DNA of 64,000 bases from an uncultured SAR116 cluster alpha proteobacterium (GCA_902550555.1 CACCZR010000003.1:61931-125930), one strand, 5' to 3'. Numbered from the stretch's first letter, positions 1 to 13,998 are shown. Program-made: numbers and translations. Notes: generated from the letters alone by a model not told the origin.

Positions 1-467
1 GTCCCTGATCTAGATACAATTCCTATTTTTCCTGGTTTATGAATTGACCCAGGCATAATACCAATTTTACATTCTCCAGGAGTAATTATACCAGGACAAT
101 TTGGGCCTATAAGTCTTGAGGTAGAATCCCTCAGAAAATTCTTTACTCTTATCATATCCTGAACTGGTATACCCTCTGTAATACAAATAATTAATGGTAT
201 TTTTGCATCAATTGCCTCAATTATAGAGTCTGCAGCAAATGGTGGAGGAACATAAATAACTGAAGCATCTATTTCTAAATTCTCATTAGCTTCTTTAACT
301 GTATTAAATACTGGTAAATCTAAATGCCTCTTACCACCTTTACCTGGTGTCACACCCCCAACCATATTAGTACCATAAGCAATAGCTTGTTCAGAGTGAA
401 ATGTACCTTGGCCACCGGTAAAACCTTGACAAATAACTTTTGTATTTTTGTTGACTAAAATTGACAT
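1..467 (-). CDS. sucD: Succinyl-CoA ligase alpha subunit (N-terminal part; gene runs off the window start)
   Basis: Reverse translation from the ATG at 467: [45 protein letters not shown]...; directly follows sucC. Confidence 0.95.
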   Translation of the reverse strand, partial: MSILVNKNTKVICQGFTGGQGTFHSEQAIAYGTNMVGGVTPGKGGKRHLDLPVFNTVKEANENLEIDASVIYVPPPFAADSIIEAIDAKIPLIICITEGIPVQDMIRVKNFLRDSTSRLIGPNCPGIITPGECKIGIMPGSIHKPGKIGIVSRSG

Positions 468-470
468 CTA

Positions 471-1634
471 TTATCCTTTTACAGCTTTAACTATTTTTTC
501 AGCTGCATCATCAAGATCATCTGCTGAAATAATTTGTAGATCAGATTTAGATAAAATCTCTTTTCCCTTCTCTACGTTTGTTCCTGAAAGTCTTACTACA
601 AGGGGTTTATCAAGGGCCAAATCACTAGCCGCTGCCACAACACCTTCTGCAATAATATCACATCTCATTATCCCACCGAATATATTTACTAATATACCTT
701 TAACAGCATCATCAGACAAAATTATCTTGAATGCTTCTTTAACTTTTTCTTTAGTAGCACTTCCACCTACATCTAAAAAATTTGCTGGTGATGAACCTTT
801 AAGATTGATGATATCCATAGTTGCCATGGCTAATCCAGCACCATTTACTAAACAACCAATTTCACCATCTAACTTTATGTATGCTAAATCAAATTTTTTA
901 GCTAATGTTTCAGAAGGCTCTTCTTCTGTTTCATCTTTAAGTTCCAAAACTTCTGATTGTCTAAATAAACTATTATTGTCAAAAGACATTTTTGCATCAA
1001 GTGCAATTAATTTATTTTCTTTTGAAAGCACAAGTGGATTTATCTCTACCAAGCTAGCATCTAAATCAACAAAAGTTTTATAAATTTTAGAAAAAAAACT
1101 ATAACTTTGTTTAAAAGCATCACCTGAGAGTTTTAGTCCGTTAGCAATAATTCTTGCATGAAATGGCATAAATCCACCTTTAGGATCAACCCTAACTTTA
1201 ATAATTTTCTCAGGAGTTTTTTCTGCTACTTCTTCAATATTAACTCCACCTTCAGTAGATGAAATTATAGAAATACACCCAGCGTTTCTATCAACTAAAA
1301 TTGAAAAGTAAAATTCTTTATCAATTTGACATCCATCTTCAATGTATAATCTTTGAACTTTTTTTCCTTTAGAACCAGTTTGAGGTGTAACTAACACTTT
1401 TCCTAAAATTTCTTCAGAGGCTTTTTCAACTTCTTCTATATTTTTTACAACTTTAACACCACCAGCTTTGCCTCTACCTCCTGCGTGAATTTGTGCTTTA
1501 ACAACATATACGGGACCAGGAAGTTTTTTTGCATTGGTAACTGCCTCTTCAACTGTGAAAGCTGGGTATCCATCTGGTACTGAAACACCAAATTTTCTCA
1601 GTAATCCTTTAGCTTGATGCTCGTGAATATTCAT
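471..1634 (-). CDS. sucC: Succinyl-CoA ligase beta subunit (ADP-forming)
   Basis: [27 protein letters not shown]..., ATP-grasp; adjacent to sucD. Confidence 0.97.
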   Translation of the reverse strand: MNIHEHQAKGLLRKFGVSVPDGYPAFTVEEAVTNAKKLPGPVYVVKAQIHAGGRGKAGGVKVVKNIEEVEKASEEILGKVLVTPQTGSKGKKVQRLYIEDGCQIDKEFYFSILVDRNAGCISIISSTEGGVNIEEVAEKTPEKIIKVRVDPKGGFMPFHARIIANGLKLSGDAFKQSYSFFSKIYKTFVDLDASLVEINPLVLSKENKLIALDAKMSFDNNSLFRQSEVLELKDETEEEPSETLAKKFDLAYIKLDGEIGCLVNGAGLAMATMDIINLKGSSPANFLDVGGSATKEKVKEAFKIILSDDAVKGILVNIFGGIMRCDIIAEGVVAAASDLALDKPLVVRLSGTNVEKGKEILSKSDLQIISADDLDDAAEKIVKAVKG

Positions 1635-1646
1635 AATTTATATTAC

Positions 1647-2618
<972 letters not shown>

Positions 2619-2665
2619 TTATCAGATACAATACTTCGTTTTGAATTATAATCAAGCTATCTAAG

Positions 2666-3733
2666 TTAATTTTCCACAACCTGAGACATTTCAAGTAATC
2701 TTGAAATCGTTCGACTAAACTCAAACTTCCATTCCGTTCCAGTATATAATTTTTTTATATCAACTTCTGATGTAGCGATTAAAAAGCATTTTCGGTCATA
2801 TAGTGCATCTATAAGCCAAATAAACCTTCTTGCTTCGTTATTTTGATTTTTTCCTAAACTAGGAATATTATTAATTAAAAATCCCTTAAATTTATCAGCT
2901 AATTCTACATAATCTGATGCAGCTAAGGGTTTTTCACATAAATCTTTAAAATCAAACGCTGCGATGCCACCTGCAGAATTAGGAATTCTAATTTTTCTAC
3001 CTGATATTATTATTTCTTCTTCCTTAACATTAAAACCTTGAGTTAATTGGCTAAATATTTTATTAGCAATATTTTCATTTGATAAATTTATTGGATTTAA
3101 CCAAGTTTTTTTACCTATAAGTAAAGATTTTCTCCAATCCTTTCCTTCCTTGATTTGAGATACTTCCATATTAAAATTAATTAAATCTATAAATGGTAAA
3201 AATCTGTCTCTGTGAAGTCCATTTTTATATAAATTTTCTGGAGGTTGATTAGAAGTTGTTACTAGAGTTAAACCTAATGAGAATAAACTTTTAAATAATC
3301 TATAGATAATCATTGCATCAGCAATGTCCCGGATTTCCATTTCGTCAAAACATAATAGTTTTGTTTTTTCTATAAATTTTTTTGCAAAAACCTGGACGGG
3401 ATCAATATTTTTATTTTTTTGGCCTATAGAATATATTTTAGAATGAACTTCTTTCATAAAATCGTGGAAATGAATTCTTCTCTTATGCTCTAATCTAATA
3501 TTTTCAAAAAAAATATCCATGATCATTGATTTTCCTCTTCCAACTCCTCCATAAATATAAAGACCTTTAAATTCACTAGATTTGTTAAAAAATGGAAAAG
3601 AAAACTTTTTGGAGTTTTGCTCTAAATCTATTGCAAGTTTATCTAAATTTTCACTAATAAATTTTTGACCTTCATCAAGGTCTATTTTCATATTCTTTGC
3701 TATTTCAAAGATTGTATCTCTTTGACCATTCAC
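2666..3733 (-). CDS. zapE: Cell division protein ZapE / AFG1-like ATPase
   Basis: GLYIYGGVGRGKSMIMDIFF Walker A, LLCFDEMEIRDIADAMI; conserved neighbour of mdh/sdh. Confidence 0.9.
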   Translation of the reverse strand: MNGQRDTIFEIAKNMKIDLDEGQKFISENLDKLAIDLEQNSKKFSFPFFNKSSEFKGLYIYGGVGRGKSMIMDIFFENIRLEHKRRIHFHDFMKEVHSKIYSIGQKNKNIDPVQVFAKKFIEKTKLLCFDEMEIRDIADAMIIYRLFKSLFSLGLTLVTTSNQPPENLYKNGLHRDRFLPFIDLINFNMEVSQIKEGKDWRKSLLIGKKTWLNPINLSNENIANKIFSQLTQGFNVKEEEIIISGRKIRIPNSAGGIAAFDFKDLCEKPLAASDYVELADKFKGFLINNIPSLGKNQNNEARRFIWLIDALYDRKCFLIATSEVDIKKLYTGTEWKFEFSRTISRLLEMSQVVEN

Positions 3734-3752
3734 AAATAAACCTTAAAAAGAA

Positions 3753-4529
3753 TTAAGTTTCTAATTGAAGTTTTTTAATTTCACCAATAGCTTTTGCAGG
3801 ATTTAAACCTTTAGGACACGTTTTAGTACAATTCATAATTGTATGACACCTATAAAGCTTAAAAGAGTCTTGTAGATCTTTAAGCCTCTCTTCTTTAGCT
3901 TCATCTCTACTATCTGCAATCCATCTATAAGCTTGAAGTAGTGCAGCAGGTCCTAAATACTTATCACCATTCCACCAATAAGACGGACATGATGTTGAAC
4001 AAGAAAAACAAAGTACACATTCCCAAAGTCCATCAAGCTTTTCTCTTTCTTTAGGTGATTGATGTCTTTCGCTTCCTTCATTTGGTTTATTTTCAGTTTG
4101 TAACCACGGCTTAATTGATGTTAATTGCTTGTATGCATCCGTAAGATCTGGCACTAAATCTTTTATAACAGGCATGTGTGGTAATGGATATATATTTACT
4201 GATCCTTTTACATCTTCAATTGATTTCAAACAAGCTAGAGTGTTTGTTCCATCCACATTCATTGAACATGATCCACATATTCCTTCTCTACATGATCTCC
4301 TAAATGTAAGGGATGAATCTACTTCATCTTTTATTTTTATTAAGGCATCCAAAACCATTGGACCACATTCATCCATATCTATTGTATATGTGTCTATTCT
4401 TGGGTTATCGTCATCATCAGGTGACCATCTATAAATGTTAAACACCTTTTTATTTTCAGACTTACCCTTATATGGAAAATTTTTACCTTCTTCTACTTTT
4501 GAGTTTTTTGGTAAACTAAACTCAGCCAT
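3753..4529 (-). CDS. sdhB: Succinate dehydrogenase iron-sulfur subunit
   Basis: [15 protein letters not shown] and [16 protein letters not shown] / [17 protein letters not shown] Fe-S motifs. Confidence 0.97.
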   Translation of the reverse strand: MAEFSLPKNSKVEEGKNFPYKGKSENKKVFNIYRWSPDDDDNPRIDTYTIDMDECGPMVLDALIKIKDEVDSSLTFRRSCREGICGSCSMNVDGTNTLACLKSIEDVKGSVNIYPLPHMPVIKDLVPDLTDAYKQLTSIKPWLQTENKPNEGSERHQSPKEREKLDGLWECVLCFSCSTSCPSYWWNGDKYLGPAALLQAYRWIADSRDEAKEERLKDLQDSFKLYRCHTIMNCTKTCPKGLNPAKAIGEIKKLQLET

Positions 4530-4543
4530 TAATTACTCCTTAA

Positions 4544-6334
4544 TTAATAAACCCTTGCAACTGGGGGAATTGATTTAACTTCATTAGATAATGTATTCAG
4601 ATTAACATCTCTATAAGATAATTTAGATTTGTTTGATTTGTCTAACCACATGACTGTATGTTTCATCCAATCTTTATCATCTCTATTAGGGAAATCCTCA
4701 TGGGCGTGTGCACCGCGTGATTCTTTTCTTTGGTCAGCTGATCTCATAGTAACAATCGCTTGTTGCATTAAGTTTTCTAACTCAAGTGATTCAATCAAAT
4801 CAGTATTGAAAATTAATGATTTATCTTTAATGCTTACATTTTTCATATCCATACTAATCTTATCTATTTTTTGCACCCCTTCATGAAGGGAATCATTTGA
4901 CCTAAATACAGCTGCATGCTTTTGCATAGCATTTTGCATTGCTGATCTGACTTCTCCTACTGAAGCATCTCCTTTTGAGTAACGAACCTTATCAAGACGA
5001 TCAATTATTTTATCAGTAGCATCTTTATCTATTGATGAGTGTTTTTGATTTTTTTTCAAAGTATCCTCTGTTCTCATAGCTGCAGCTCTTCCAAAAACAA
5101 CTATATCTAAAAGTGAATTTGTTCCTAATCTATTTGCTCCATGAACTGAAACACAGGCAGCTTCCCCAATAGCCATCAATCCTGGAACAACCTTATGCTG
5201 ATCATCATCTATAGGTGATAAAACCTCACCATGAAAATTTGTTGGTATTCCACCCATATTATAATGAACTGTTGGTAAAACTGGGATAGGCTCTTTAGTT
5301 ACATCTACACCACAGAAAATCTTTGCTGTTTCACTAATACCAGGTAATCTTGTATGTAAGGTCTCAGGGTCAATATGATGGAGGTGCAGATTTATATGGT
5401 CTTTTTTTGGACCTATACCCCTACCTTCATTTATTTCTATTGTCATAGCACGAGATACAACATCTCTACTCGCCAAGTCTTTAGCTGTAGGAGCATACCT
5501 CTCCATAAACCTCTCACCTTCAGAATTTGTTAAATATCCACCTTCTCCTCTTGCGCCCTCTGTAATTAATACACCAGCTCCATAAACTCCTGTAGGATGA
5601 AATTGGACAAACTCCATATCTTGCAATGGTAATCCAGCTCTTAAAACCATAGCATTTCCATCACCTGTACATGTGTGTGCTGAAGTACAAGAAAAATAAA
5701 CTCTTCCATAACCTCCTGTGGCCAGGACTGTTTTATGTGCTCTAAATCTATGAAGTTTACCATCTTCTAAACTTATTGCCATTACTCCTTTACAAGCACC
5801 ATTTTTATCCATGATTAAATCTAAAGCGTAATATTCAATAAAAAACTCAGCGTTATGTTTCAAACATTGTTGATAAAGAGTATGAAGAATAGCATGCCCT
5901 GTTCTATCAGCAGCTGCACAAGCTCTTCTAGCCATGCTTTTTCCATAATCTAAAGTGTGACCACCAAAAGGTCTTTGATAAATTTTTCCTTCATCTGTTC
6001 TAGAAAACGGAACACCAAAATTCTCTAATTCAATAACTGAAGGAATAGCATTTTTACACATATACTCTATAGAATCTTGATCACCTAACCAGTCTGATCC
6101 CTTAACGGTATCATACATATGATATTTCCAGTTATCATCTTCTCCCATATTATTTAACGCAGCACCAATTCCTCCTTGTGCAGCAACAGTATGGCTTCTA
6201 GTTGGAAAAACTTTAGTAATACAGGCAGTTTTAAATCCTTTTTGAACCATTCCTACCGTAGCCCTTAAACCTGCACCTCCTGCACCTACTACTAAAACAT
6301 CATGTTCGTGGTCAATAACTTCGTAATTTTTCAT
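4544..6334 (-). CDS. sdhA: Succinate dehydrogenase flavoprotein subunit
   Basis: [33 protein letters not shown], Fp subunit of complex II. Confidence 0.98.
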   Translation of the reverse strand: MKNYEVIDHEHDVLVVGAGGAGLRATVGMVQKGFKTACITKVFPTRSHTVAAQGGIGAALNNMGEDDNWKYHMYDTVKGSDWLGDQDSIEYMCKNAIPSVIELENFGVPFSRTDEGKIYQRPFGGHTLDYGKSMARRACAAADRTGHAILHTLYQQCLKHNAEFFIEYYALDLIMDKNGACKGVMAISLEDGKLHRFRAHKTVLATGGYGRVYFSCTSAHTCTGDGNAMVLRAGLPLQDMEFVQFHPTGVYGAGVLITEGARGEGGYLTNSEGERFMERYAPTAKDLASRDVVSRAMTIEINEGRGIGPKKDHINLHLHHIDPETLHTRLPGISETAKIFCGVDVTKEPIPVLPTVHYNMGGIPTNFHGEVLSPIDDDQHKVVPGLMAIGEAACVSVHGANRLGTNSLLDIVVFGRAAAMRTEDTLKKNQKHSSIDKDATDKIIDRLDKVRYSKGDASVGEVRSAMQNAMQKHAAVFRSNDSLHEGVQKIDKISMDMKNVSIKDKSLIFNTDLIESLELENLMQQAIVTMRSADQRKESRGAHAHEDFPNRDDKDWMKHTVMWLDKSNKSKLSYRDVNLNTLSNEVKSIPPVARVY

Positions 6335-6353
6335 TAAGTGATCCTTTATCTAT

Positions 6354-6719
6354 CTATTTAATATATATATTAATTACTGATCCAAAAGAAACTATAAATA
6401 AGAAAAAAATAATTAATTTTGAAAAATTGAGTAAAAATGCACGAGATTTAATCTCTGAAATATAATCTTCTATTACAACTTGAATGCCTAGAGATGAATG
6501 ATAAAAAATAGATGCAAACATAGAAATAATCAAAATACAATTTATAGGGCTTTTAACCCACTCTGTAACAGAGTAATAGCTGTAATCAGAAAATGTAACA
6601 AGAGAATAAACGAACCAAATTATCAAAGGCATATTAATTATTGCAGATATTCTTTGAAATTTCCAATGGGGAATCCCATTATGAAAATCGCTATTAAATC
6701 TTTTATTATTTAAAGACAT
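6354..6719 (-). CDS. sdhD: Succinate dehydrogenase membrane anchor subunit
   Basis: Small hydrophobic protein between sdhC and sdhA; HxxxGIQVVIEDY motif. Confidence 0.85.
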   Translation of the reverse strand: MSLNNKRFNSDFHNGIPHWKFQRISAIINMPLIIWFVYSLVTFSDYSYYSVTEWVKSPINCILIISMFASIFYHSSLGIQVVIEDYISEIKSRAFLLNFSKLIIFFLFIVSFGSVINIYIK

Positions 6720-6722
6720 TTT

Positions 6723-7097
6723 TTATAGCACCAAATACCAAATTAAAGTTGTTAATGAAAAAGACACAATTAAAACAGCTAATCCACTTTTATGAACAGT
6801 TTCAATCTCATAGCCGTAGCCTGCATCCCAAAATAGGTGCCTTATTCCATTACAAAAATGATAATTCAAAGCAAATGTAAACCCAAACAAAATTAAAAGT
6901 CCAAACCAAGATTTTATAAACAATGAAAAATATTCAAAATATTCTTCTCCCAATGAAAGAGTAAATATCCATGCTACTAATAAAATAAGTCCAAATGTCA
7001 AAGCGACACCCGTAATCCTATGAAATATTGATAACACAGATGTTATTTGAGGTTTATAAACTTGTAAATGCGGTGATATTGGTCTTTCTTTGGCCAT
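6723..7097 (-). CDS. sdhC: Succinate dehydrogenase cytochrome b556 subunit
   Basis: RPISPHLQVYKPQITSVLSIFHRITGVAL; HFCNGIRHLFWDAGYG. Confidence 0.95.
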   Translation of the reverse strand: MAKERPISPHLQVYKPQITSVLSIFHRITGVALTFGLILLVAWIFTLSLGEEYFEYFSLFIKSWFGLLILFGFTFALNYHFCNGIRHLFWDAGYGYEIETVHKSGLAVLIVSFSLTTLIWYLVL

Positions 7098-7162
7098 TTA
7101 AAATTCCTTAATTTTATATATATACATTAAAAATAATGTATCAATTATTAAATGTTATTATT

Positions 7163-8083
7163 TCAAATTCTCGCGTAAATAACTAATAAAATTGATATAA
7201 TTAACATGCAAATTCCAAATATTTCAGTTCTTTGAACTTTTTCTTTAAAAAAGATGATTGATATAATAATAGAAAATATTAATTCAATCTGACCTACTGC
7301 TCTCACTTCTGCTGCAGTGGCTAAAGCAAAAGCCAAAAACCATCCAGCCGTAGCACCACTTCCACAAATTCCCGCTGGTAAAGATTTTTTCCAAAATTGA
7401 AAAACTAACCTTAATTCATTTCGTTTATAATAATATAACCAAATACCCATCATTATTGATTGAATAAATACAGCCAGAATAGATAAATAAATTGTGGCAT
7501 CTAGTATGTGACCCTCGACGTTAATTATTGCCATTCTATAACCGACAGTAGAACCGGCTAAAATTAAACCCGTCAAAACTCCAAATAATGTTGAAAAAGT
7601 AAAAAATGATTTACTAATTTTAATAAAAACATCATTTATATTTGTAGTTTCTTTTGCAACAGAAAGGAAAATTACAGCGAAAACACCTAAAATAATTCCA
7701 AAATTAATTATTGGCAGAAAAACAATATTCAAAATAAAAATTTCAATTAATGCTGCAAATAATACTTCTGTTTTTGAAAAGGCAATACCTGCAGCAAAGT
7801 TTCTAAAAGAAAAAATTATCATCAATAGCAGTGTAAATAATACCTGACAAAGAGCGCCAATAAAGCAATAAAAAATCGCTAAATTATTTAATTTTGGAAT
7901 TTCATTTTTCAGAATAAAAAACCAAAATATAAATATTAAAAATGTAAATGGAAGTGCATATATAAACCTAATATATGTAGCTCCAAATTTACCAATATCG
8001 GGTATCATTCTTTTTTGAAAAGCAGATCTAAAAGTTTGTAGTGCTGCTGCAAAAATTGCCACAAAAATCCACAAATAATCCAT
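7163..8083 (-). CDS. EamA/DMT-type transporter
   Basis: Multi-pass hydrophobic protein, about 10 TM segments, EamA-like C-terminal repeat. Confidence 0.75.
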   Translation of the reverse strand: MDYLWIFVAIFAAALQTFRSAFQKRMIPDIGKFGATYIRFIYALPFTFLIFIFWFFILKNEIPKLNNLAIFYCFIGALCQVLFTLLLMIIFSFRNFAAGIAFSKTEVLFAALIEIFILNIVFLPIINFGIILGVFAVIFLSVAKETTNINDVFIKISKSFFTFSTLFGVLTGLILAGSTVGYRMAIINVEGHILDATIYLSILAVFIQSIMMGIWLYYYKRNELRLVFQFWKKSLPAGICGSGATAGWFLAFALATAAEVRAVGQIELIFSIIISIIFFKEKVQRTEIFGICMLIISILLVIYARI

Positions 8084-8092
8084 AAGTAATTT

Positions 8093-9118
8093 CTACTTTT
8101 GAGAGACTAATTTTTTTGAAATTAATAGTTCAGCAATTTGAACTGCATTTAGAGCAGCTCCTTTTCTTAGATTGTCTGAAACACACCAAAAAACCAAATT
8201 ATTTTTATCAAAATTATTTTGCCTGATCCTGCTAATGTAAACATCATCTTCTCCAGCTACTTCAGCTGGAGTCACATAACCTTCATCTGCCCTATGATCA
8301 ACTACCGTAACACCATTAGCTTTTCTTAATATACTTCTCGCTTTTTCTTCATTAATTTCTTTTTCGCATTCTATAAATATTGCTTCACTATGACCTATAA
8401 AAACCGGAACTCTAACACAATGGGCTGTTACTTGAATATTTTTATCTAAAATTTTATTTGTCTCAACAGACATTTTCCATTCTTCTTTAGTTGAGCCATC
8501 ATCCATAAATACGTCTATATGCGGAATAACATTGAATGATATTTTTTTTGTAAACTGTTCAGGAATAGATGAATCATTAACATACACGCCTTTAGTTTGA
8601 TTAAATAATTCATCCATAGCCGCTTTGCCAGCGCCAGAAACAGCTTGATATGTCGAAACAAAAACTTTTTTTATTGTAAATTCTTTATGTAAAGGACTTA
8701 AAGCTGTCACCATTTGTATAGTGGAACAATTTGGATTCGCTATAATATTTTTCTTCTTAAAATCCGAAACATCGTTAGGATTTACTTCAGGAACAATTAA
8801 AGGAACATCTTTATCCATTCTAAAAAATGACGAGTTATCTATAACGATACATTTTTTTTTCCCCGCAATAGGAGCAAATTTTTTTGATACATTTGAACCA
8901 GCTGAAAATAAAGCGATGTCAGCTTTACTAAAATCAAAATCTTCAAGTGCTTCTACTTTGAGTACTTTGTCCTCACCAAAAGAAACCTCTTTACCTAATG
9001 AAGATTTTGAAGCCAATGCATAGACATTTTTACAAGGGAACTTTCTATAAGAAAGAGTCTCCAACATTTCTCTTCCAACAGCGCCTGTTGAACCTACGAT
9101 TGCTATATTATAACTCAT
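8093..9118 (-). CDS. asd: Aspartate-semialdehyde dehydrogenase
   Basis: [44 protein letters not shown]. Confidence 0.97.
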   Translation of the reverse strand: MSYNIAIVGSTGAVGREMLETLSYRKFPCKNVYALASKSSLGKEVSFGEDKVLKVEALEDFDFSKADIALFSAGSNVSKKFAPIAGKKKCIVIDNSSFFRMDKDVPLIVPEVNPNDVSDFKKKNIIANPNCSTIQMVTALSPLHKEFTIKKVFVSTYQAVSGAGKAAMDELFNQTKGVYVNDSSIPEQFTKKISFNVIPHIDVFMDDGSTKEEWKMSVETNKILDKNIQVTAHCVRVPVFIGHSEAIFIECEKEINEEKARSILRKANGVTVVDHRADEGYVTPAEVAGEDDVYISRIRQNNFDKNNLVFWCVSDNLRKGAALNAVQIAELLISKKLVSQK

Positions 9119-10233
9119 TTGTCAGTTAAGTCTGTCATTTTATTTATAATGACATCTGTCATTTCTGAAGTACCTACTACTTTTTCATTTTTACTTGCTA
9201 AATCTTTAGTTCTGTATCCCTCGTCCAATGTTAATGAAATAGCTTTTTCAAGAAGTTCTGCTTCTTTATTTAGTTCAAAAGAATATCTTAAAAGCATTGA
9301 AAAACTTAAAATTTGAGCTATTGGATTAACAATGCCTTTCCCTGCAATGTCAGGCGCAGATCCGTGAACAGGTTCATACATTGCATATCTTTTTCCAGTT
9401 ATTTCATCTTTAGATCCAAGGCTAGCAGATGGGAGCATTCCTAAAGATCCAGTAAGCATTGCAGAAGTATCTGAGAGAATATCACCGAATAGATTATCTG
9501 TTACAATTACATCAAACTGTTTAGGATCTCTTACTAATTGCATTGCACAATTATCAGCATACATATGGTTAAGTGAAATTTCTTTCCCTTCATTTTCATA
9601 AAGAGAGGACATAACTTCTTTCCATAAAACTCCTGACATCATTACATTAGATTTTTCAACAGATGTAACTTTTTTATTTCTAAATTTAGCCAAATCAAAC
9701 GCAACTCTTCCAATTCTTTCAATTTCTCTAGTCGTGTAAAGATTAGTATCAAAACCTTTTTTTTCACCATTAGATAAATCTTCAATACCTCTTGGTTCAG
9801 CAAAATAAATACCACCTGTGAGTTCTCTTACAATCAAAATATCTAAACCTGAAACAATTTCTTTTTTTAAGGTTGATGAATTTGCTAATGCAGGAAAAAC
9901 CATTGCAGGCCTTAAATTTGCAAAAAGATCCATCTCTTTTCTTAATTTAAGAAGACCATTTTCTGGTCTTTTATCAAATGAAACTTTATCATATTGTGGT
10001 CCACCTACCGAACCGAATAATATAGCATCTGCAGACATTGCATCTGCCAAGGTTTCATCTGTTAAGGGAACTCCAAACTTATCATAAGATGCTCCTCCGA
10101 CTAAACCCTCATCTAGATCAAATGATAAATTTAAATTACCTTCAAACCATTTTATTATTCTTGTTGTTTCATTTACAACTTCTGGACCTACTCCATCACC
10201 TGCTAGTAACATTATTTTTTTATTATTTTTCAT
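9115..10233 (-). CDS. leuB: 3-isopropylmalate dehydrogenase
   Basis: [54 protein letters not shown]; 4-bp overlap with asd. Confidence 0.97.
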   Translation of the reverse strand: MKNNKKIMLLAGDGVGPEVVNETTRIIKWFEGNLNLSFDLDEGLVGGASYDKFGVPLTDETLADAMSADAILFGSVGGPQYDKVSFDKRPENGLLKLRKEMDLFANLRPAMVFPALANSSTLKKEIVSGLDILIVRELTGGIYFAEPRGIEDLSNGEKKGFDTNLYTTREIERIGRVAFDLAKFRNKKVTSVEKSNVMMSGVLWKEVMSSLYENEGKEISLNHMYADNCAMQLVRDPKQFDVIVTDNLFGDILSDTSAMLTGSLGMLPSASLGSKDEITGKRYAMYEPVHGSAPDIAGKGIVNPIAQILSFSMLLRYSFELNKEAELLEKAISLTLDEGYRTKDLASKNEKVVGTSEMTDVIINKMTDLTDK

Positions 10234-10242
10234 AATTAAATT

Positions 10243-10848
10243 TTACAGCCAAGGATGTTTAGTACTTCGGCTTTCTTCAAAAGACTTGATTTTATTTTCA
10301 TGAAGTTCCGTTAGACCAATATCATCTAATCCTTCTAGCAGGCATTTCTTCCTAAATGGATCAATTTTAAATTTAATCTTTCCTCCATTTGGTCTTCTAA
10401 TTTCTTGATTTTCCAAGTCAATTTCTATTTCAGGGTTTTCTTTGTCTTTTGCATCTTCTAAAAGCGCATCTCTTTCATCTTTTGTCACCATGATAGGTAA
10501 AAGACCATTCTTAAAAGAATTATTGTAAAAAATATCTGCAAACGAAGTTGATATGATACATTTTATACCAAAGTCTTTAAGCGCCCATGGCGCATGTTCT
10601 CTACTTGAACCACATCCAAAATTATCACCAGCAATCAATATGTTACTTTTGTCATATGGCTTTTGATTTAAAACAAAATTAGGATTTTCTGAACCATCTT
10701 TTTTATATCTCATCTCGTCAAATACGTGTTTGCCCAAGCCAGTTCTTTTAATTGTTGTTAAAAACTGTTTTGGAATTATTTTATCAGTGTCAACATTAAG
10801 AATATTAAACGGAGCTGCAATTCCTTTGAATGTGCTAAATTTCTCCAT
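10243..10848 (-). CDS. leuD: 3-isopropylmalate dehydratase small subunit
   Basis: [31 protein letters not shown]. Confidence 0.97.
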   Translation of the reverse strand: MEKFSTFKGIAAPFNILNVDTDKIIPKQFLTTIKRTGLGKHVFDEMRYKKDGSENPNFVLNQKPYDKSNILIAGDNFGCGSSREHAPWALKDFGIKCIISTSFADIFYNNSFKNGLLPIMVTKDERDALLEDAKDKENPEIEIDLENQEIRRPNGGKIKFKIDPFRKKCLLEGLDDIGLTELHENKIKSFEESRSTKHPWL

Positions 10849-12249
10849 CTATGTCACATTTCTAGGATCAGTTAATTTTCCAGTTATCGCAGAAGCAGCT
10901 GCAATTTCTGGGCTTACCAAATGTGTTCTTCCACCTTTACCTTGTCTGCCTTCAAAATTTCTATTTGACGTACTTGCACATCTGTCGCCTTCATTTAACT
11001 TATCAGAATTCATGGCAAGGCACATTGAACAACCTGGCTCTCGCCATTCAAACCCAGCATGCTTGAATATAACATCAAGACCTTCTTCTTCGGCTTGTTT
11101 CTTAACAAGACCGGAACCCGGCACAACCAATGCTTTAACATAAGAAGAAACTTTTTTTCCTTTAATAATTTTAGCTGCTGACCTTATATCTTCTATTCTT
11201 GAATTAGTACATGAACCAATAAAGACAGTATTTATTTCAACATCACTTATTTTTTGGCCAGGAGTTAACCCCATATATTCTATAGATCTTTTAATTTTGT
11301 TTTGTTTGACTTCATCAGAAATTTTATCTGGATTTGGTACAGTGCCATCAATACTTACTATTTCTTCAGGGCTAGTGCCCCATGTAATAGTTTGTGTTAC
11401 TTTAGTTGCATCAATGTCTACAATCTTATCAAACTTTGCCCCGGAGTCAGAGGGTAGAGTTTTCCACCAACTAACTGCTTTGTCCCAATCTTCGTTTTTT
11501 GGAGCCATTGGCTTTTCATAAAGATAGTTAAATGTAATATCATCTGGAGCTATCATTCCTGCTCTTGCACCTGCTTCTATAGACATATTACATATAGTCA
11601 TTCTGCTTTCCATTGACATATCTCTAAGCGCATTTCCGGAATATTCAATTACACAACCGGTTCCACCAGCTGTTCCAATTTTTCCAATAATATAAAGTAT
11701 CAAATCTTTGGATGTAACAATTTTGTCAAGATTACCATTAATATTAATGAGCATATTCATAGCTTTTTTCTGAATTAATGTTTGAGTAGCTAAAACATGT
11801 TCTACTTCAGAAGTTCCAATTCCAAAAGCTAAAGAACCAAAAGCTCCGTGAGTTGCTGTATGGCTATCTCCACAAACAATTGTCATGCCTGGCTGAGTAA
11901 ATCCTTGTTCTGGTCCAATAACGTGCACAATACCTTGTCGAGTATCATTCATGTTAAAATAAGGTATTTGAAATTCTTCAACATTTTTATCAAGTTCTTC
12001 AACTTGAATACGAGAGTCTTCTTCTTTAATTCCTAATCCTCTATCTAAAGTAGGCACATTATGATCTGCAACTGCAAGTGTTCTTTTAGGCGAATTAACT
12101 TTTCTATTGGATAACCTTAATCCTTCAAAAGCCTGAGGACTAGTTACTTCATGTACTAAATGTCGATCAATATATATTAAAGATGTACCATCATCTTGTT
12201 CATTAATTAAATGACTTTGCCAAATTTTATCATAAAGAGTTTTAGACAC
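10849..12249 (-). CDS. leuC: 3-isopropylmalate dehydratase large subunit
   Basis: [57 protein letters not shown]. Confidence 0.97.
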   Translation of the reverse strand: MSKTLYDKIWQSHLINEQDDGTSLIYIDRHLVHEVTSPQAFEGLRLSNRKVNSPKRTLAVADHNVPTLDRGLGIKEEDSRIQVEELDKNVEEFQIPYFNMNDTRQGIVHVIGPEQGFTQPGMTIVCGDSHTATHGAFGSLAFGIGTSEVEHVLATQTLIQKKAMNMLININGNLDKIVTSKDLILYIIGKIGTAGGTGCVIEYSGNALRDMSMESRMTICNMSIEAGARAGMIAPDDITFNYLYEKPMAPKNEDWDKAVSWWKTLPSDSGAKFDKIVDIDATKVTQTITWGTSPEEIVSIDGTVPNPDKISDEVKQNKIKRSIEYMGLTPGQKISDVEINTVFIGSCTNSRIEDIRSAAKIIKGKKVSSYVKALVVPGSGLVKKQAEEEGLDVIFKHAGFEWREPGCSMCLAMNSDKLNEGDRCASTSNRNFEGRQGKGGRTHLVSPEIAAASAITGKLTDPRNVT

Positions 12250-12266
12250 TAGTTAAACTCACTAAA

Positions 12267-12749
12267 TTAATCTTTTTTATCTTCAGTTTTGACTTCAGGT
12301 TTATTCTCAACTTCCTTTTTAGAAGATGTTTCAGCAACTTTATCTTTTGATACTGAAACGACATCCTTTTTTTCGTTAGTTTTTTTCTTAACTTCAATTT
12401 TTTCTACTATTCTGGCTGCTTTACCTCTTCTATCTCTTAAGTAGTATAGTTTAGCTCTTCTAACTTTACCTTTTCTAACTAAAGTGATAGAAGATATTTT
12501 TGGAGAAAATAAAGGAAAAACTCTCTCAACACCTTCACCGTATGAAATTTTCCTTACTGTAAAACTTTCATTTATGCCTTTTCCGCCACGAGCTATACAA
12601 ACACCTTCAAAGGCTTGAATTCTTTCTCTAGTTCCTTCAACAACTTTAACATCAACTTTTACAGTATCTCCAGGATTAAAATCAGGTATTTGTTTACCAG
12701 AGCTTAATTTTTCTAATTGTTCTTTTTCAATTTTTTCAATGATATTCAT
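12267..12749 (-). CDS. rplS: 50S ribosomal protein L19 with Lys/Glu-rich C-terminal extension
   Basis: [60 protein letters not shown]; about 40-residue low-complexity tail. Confidence 0.97.
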   Translation of the reverse strand: MNIIEKIEKEQLEKLSSGKQIPDFNPGDTVKVDVKVVEGTRERIQAFEGVCIARGGKGINESFTVRKISYGEGVERVFPLFSPKISSITLVRKGKVRRAKLYYLRDRRGKAARIVEKIEVKKKTNEKKDVVSVSKDKVAETSSKKEVENKPEVKTEDKKD

Positions 12750-12797
12750 GGCTAAAACCTCTCGATGACAACTCTTAACAAAAAAACTTTAAAATAT

Positions 12798-13484
12798 CTA
12801 CTTCAATTTTAAATATTTTTTCCAAAGATCTGGTCGTCTTTTCATTGTTATATCCTCAGATTGTTTAATTTTCCAGTTTTTTATTTTTTTATGATCTCCT
12901 GATAATAATACATCTGGTACTTTGTAATTTTTCCATTCCCTGGGTTGTGTGTAAAGAGGGTATTCTAACAGATGATTTGTAAAACTTTCTTCGTTTAAGG
13001 TCAGTGGATTTCCTAAAACATTTGGTAAACACCTGACTACACTATCAATAAGAACCATGGCTGCCAAATCTCCACCAGACAATATGTAATCACCAATACT
13101 AATTTCAATCATGTTGTAATGTTTGATAACTCTTTCGTCTACACCCTCATATTTTCCACAAACTAAGGTCATCCCATCTAATTTTGATATTGAATTACAT
13201 ATTTGGGCATCTAATTTAACACCCCTTGGTGACAAATAATAAATTGGAAAATCATTTGATTTCAAAGAAAAAAGAGCTCTGTCTATTACATCTGGTTTAA
13301 TGACCATTCCTGGTCCACCTCCAAATGGCGAATCATCTACTCTTTTATTTTTTTCTGTGAATAATTTTAAATCTGTTATGTTTAAATGCCATTTACCATT
13401 TTTTCTTGCTTCACCCAATATAGAAGACCCTAGAGGACCTGGATATAAATCTGGAAATAATGTTAAAATATTAGCTGTCCACAT
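12798..13484 (-). CDS. trmD: tRNA (guanine-N1)-methyltransferase
   Basis: MWTANILTLFPDLYPGPLGSSILGEARKNG, DDSPFGGGPGMV, EISIGDYILSGGDLAAMVLIDSV. Confidence 0.97.
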   Translation of the reverse strand: MWTANILTLFPDLYPGPLGSSILGEARKNGKWHLNITDLKLFTEKNKRVDDSPFGGGPGMVIKPDVIDRALFSLKSNDFPIYYLSPRGVKLDAQICNSISKLDGMTLVCGKYEGVDERVIKHYNMIEISIGDYILSGGDLAAMVLIDSVVRCLPNVLGNPLTLNEESFTNHLLEYPLYTQPREWKNYKVPDVLLSGDHKKIKNWKIKQSEDITMKRRPDLWKKYLKLK

Positions 13485-13486
13485 TT

Positions 13487-13957
13487 TTAATCTATTAATG
13501 TTTTAATAGAAGAAGATAAAGTAATTAACCCTAAATCTCGATCTATATTTATAATAAAATTTTTAGAAAAAGGTAGCATCTTTTCTTCATTACCATGTTT
13601 AACTCCAATTATTGGACCACCTCCAAAATCATAAAATTTTACTAATTCACCTAAACACAAACCAGATTCTAATTCTACATTAAAACTTATTAAATCATTT
13701 AAATATATTTCATCTTCATCTGTTTCAGTTAATGATGATCTACAAATAAAAATATCTGCTTTAACAAAATTTTTAGCCTCTTCCATAGAATTTATGCCTG
13801 GTAACTCGCAAATAAAAATAGATTTTTTATTAAACTTTAATTGTAGAGAACTAAAACTAACCTTATTAATAAAATATTTATCAAAGTTAAAAAGATCTTT
13901 TGGATTTTCTAAAAAACTTTTGACTTTAATATAACCCTTGAGGCCGTGAAGGCCCAA
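13487..13957 (-). CDS. rimM: Ribosome maturation factor RimM (5' end probably upstream of the ORF-track start)
   Basis: LGLHGLKGYIKVKSF near the N-terminus; between rpsP and trmD. The frame extends upstream as ...[15 protein letters not shown] without an ATG/GTG/TTG start before rpsP. Confidence 0.88.
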   Translation of the reverse strand: MGLHGLKGYIKVKSFLENPKDLFNFDKYFINKVSFSSLQLKFNKKSIFICELPGINSMEEAKNFVKADIFICRSSLTETDEDEIYLNDLISFNVELESGLCLGELVKFYDFGGGPIIGVKHGNEEKMLPFSKNFIINIDRDLGLITLSSSIKTLID

Positions 13958-13998
13958 AATTGATCCTGCTAAAATAAATTTTTTTTTTTCAATCTTTA

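Noticed and set aside
448-1083. 211-aa plus-strand ORF
   Set aside because: Fully antisense to sucC/sucD coding sequence, Ser/Ile-rich composition typical of a shadow ORF; no recognisable domain.
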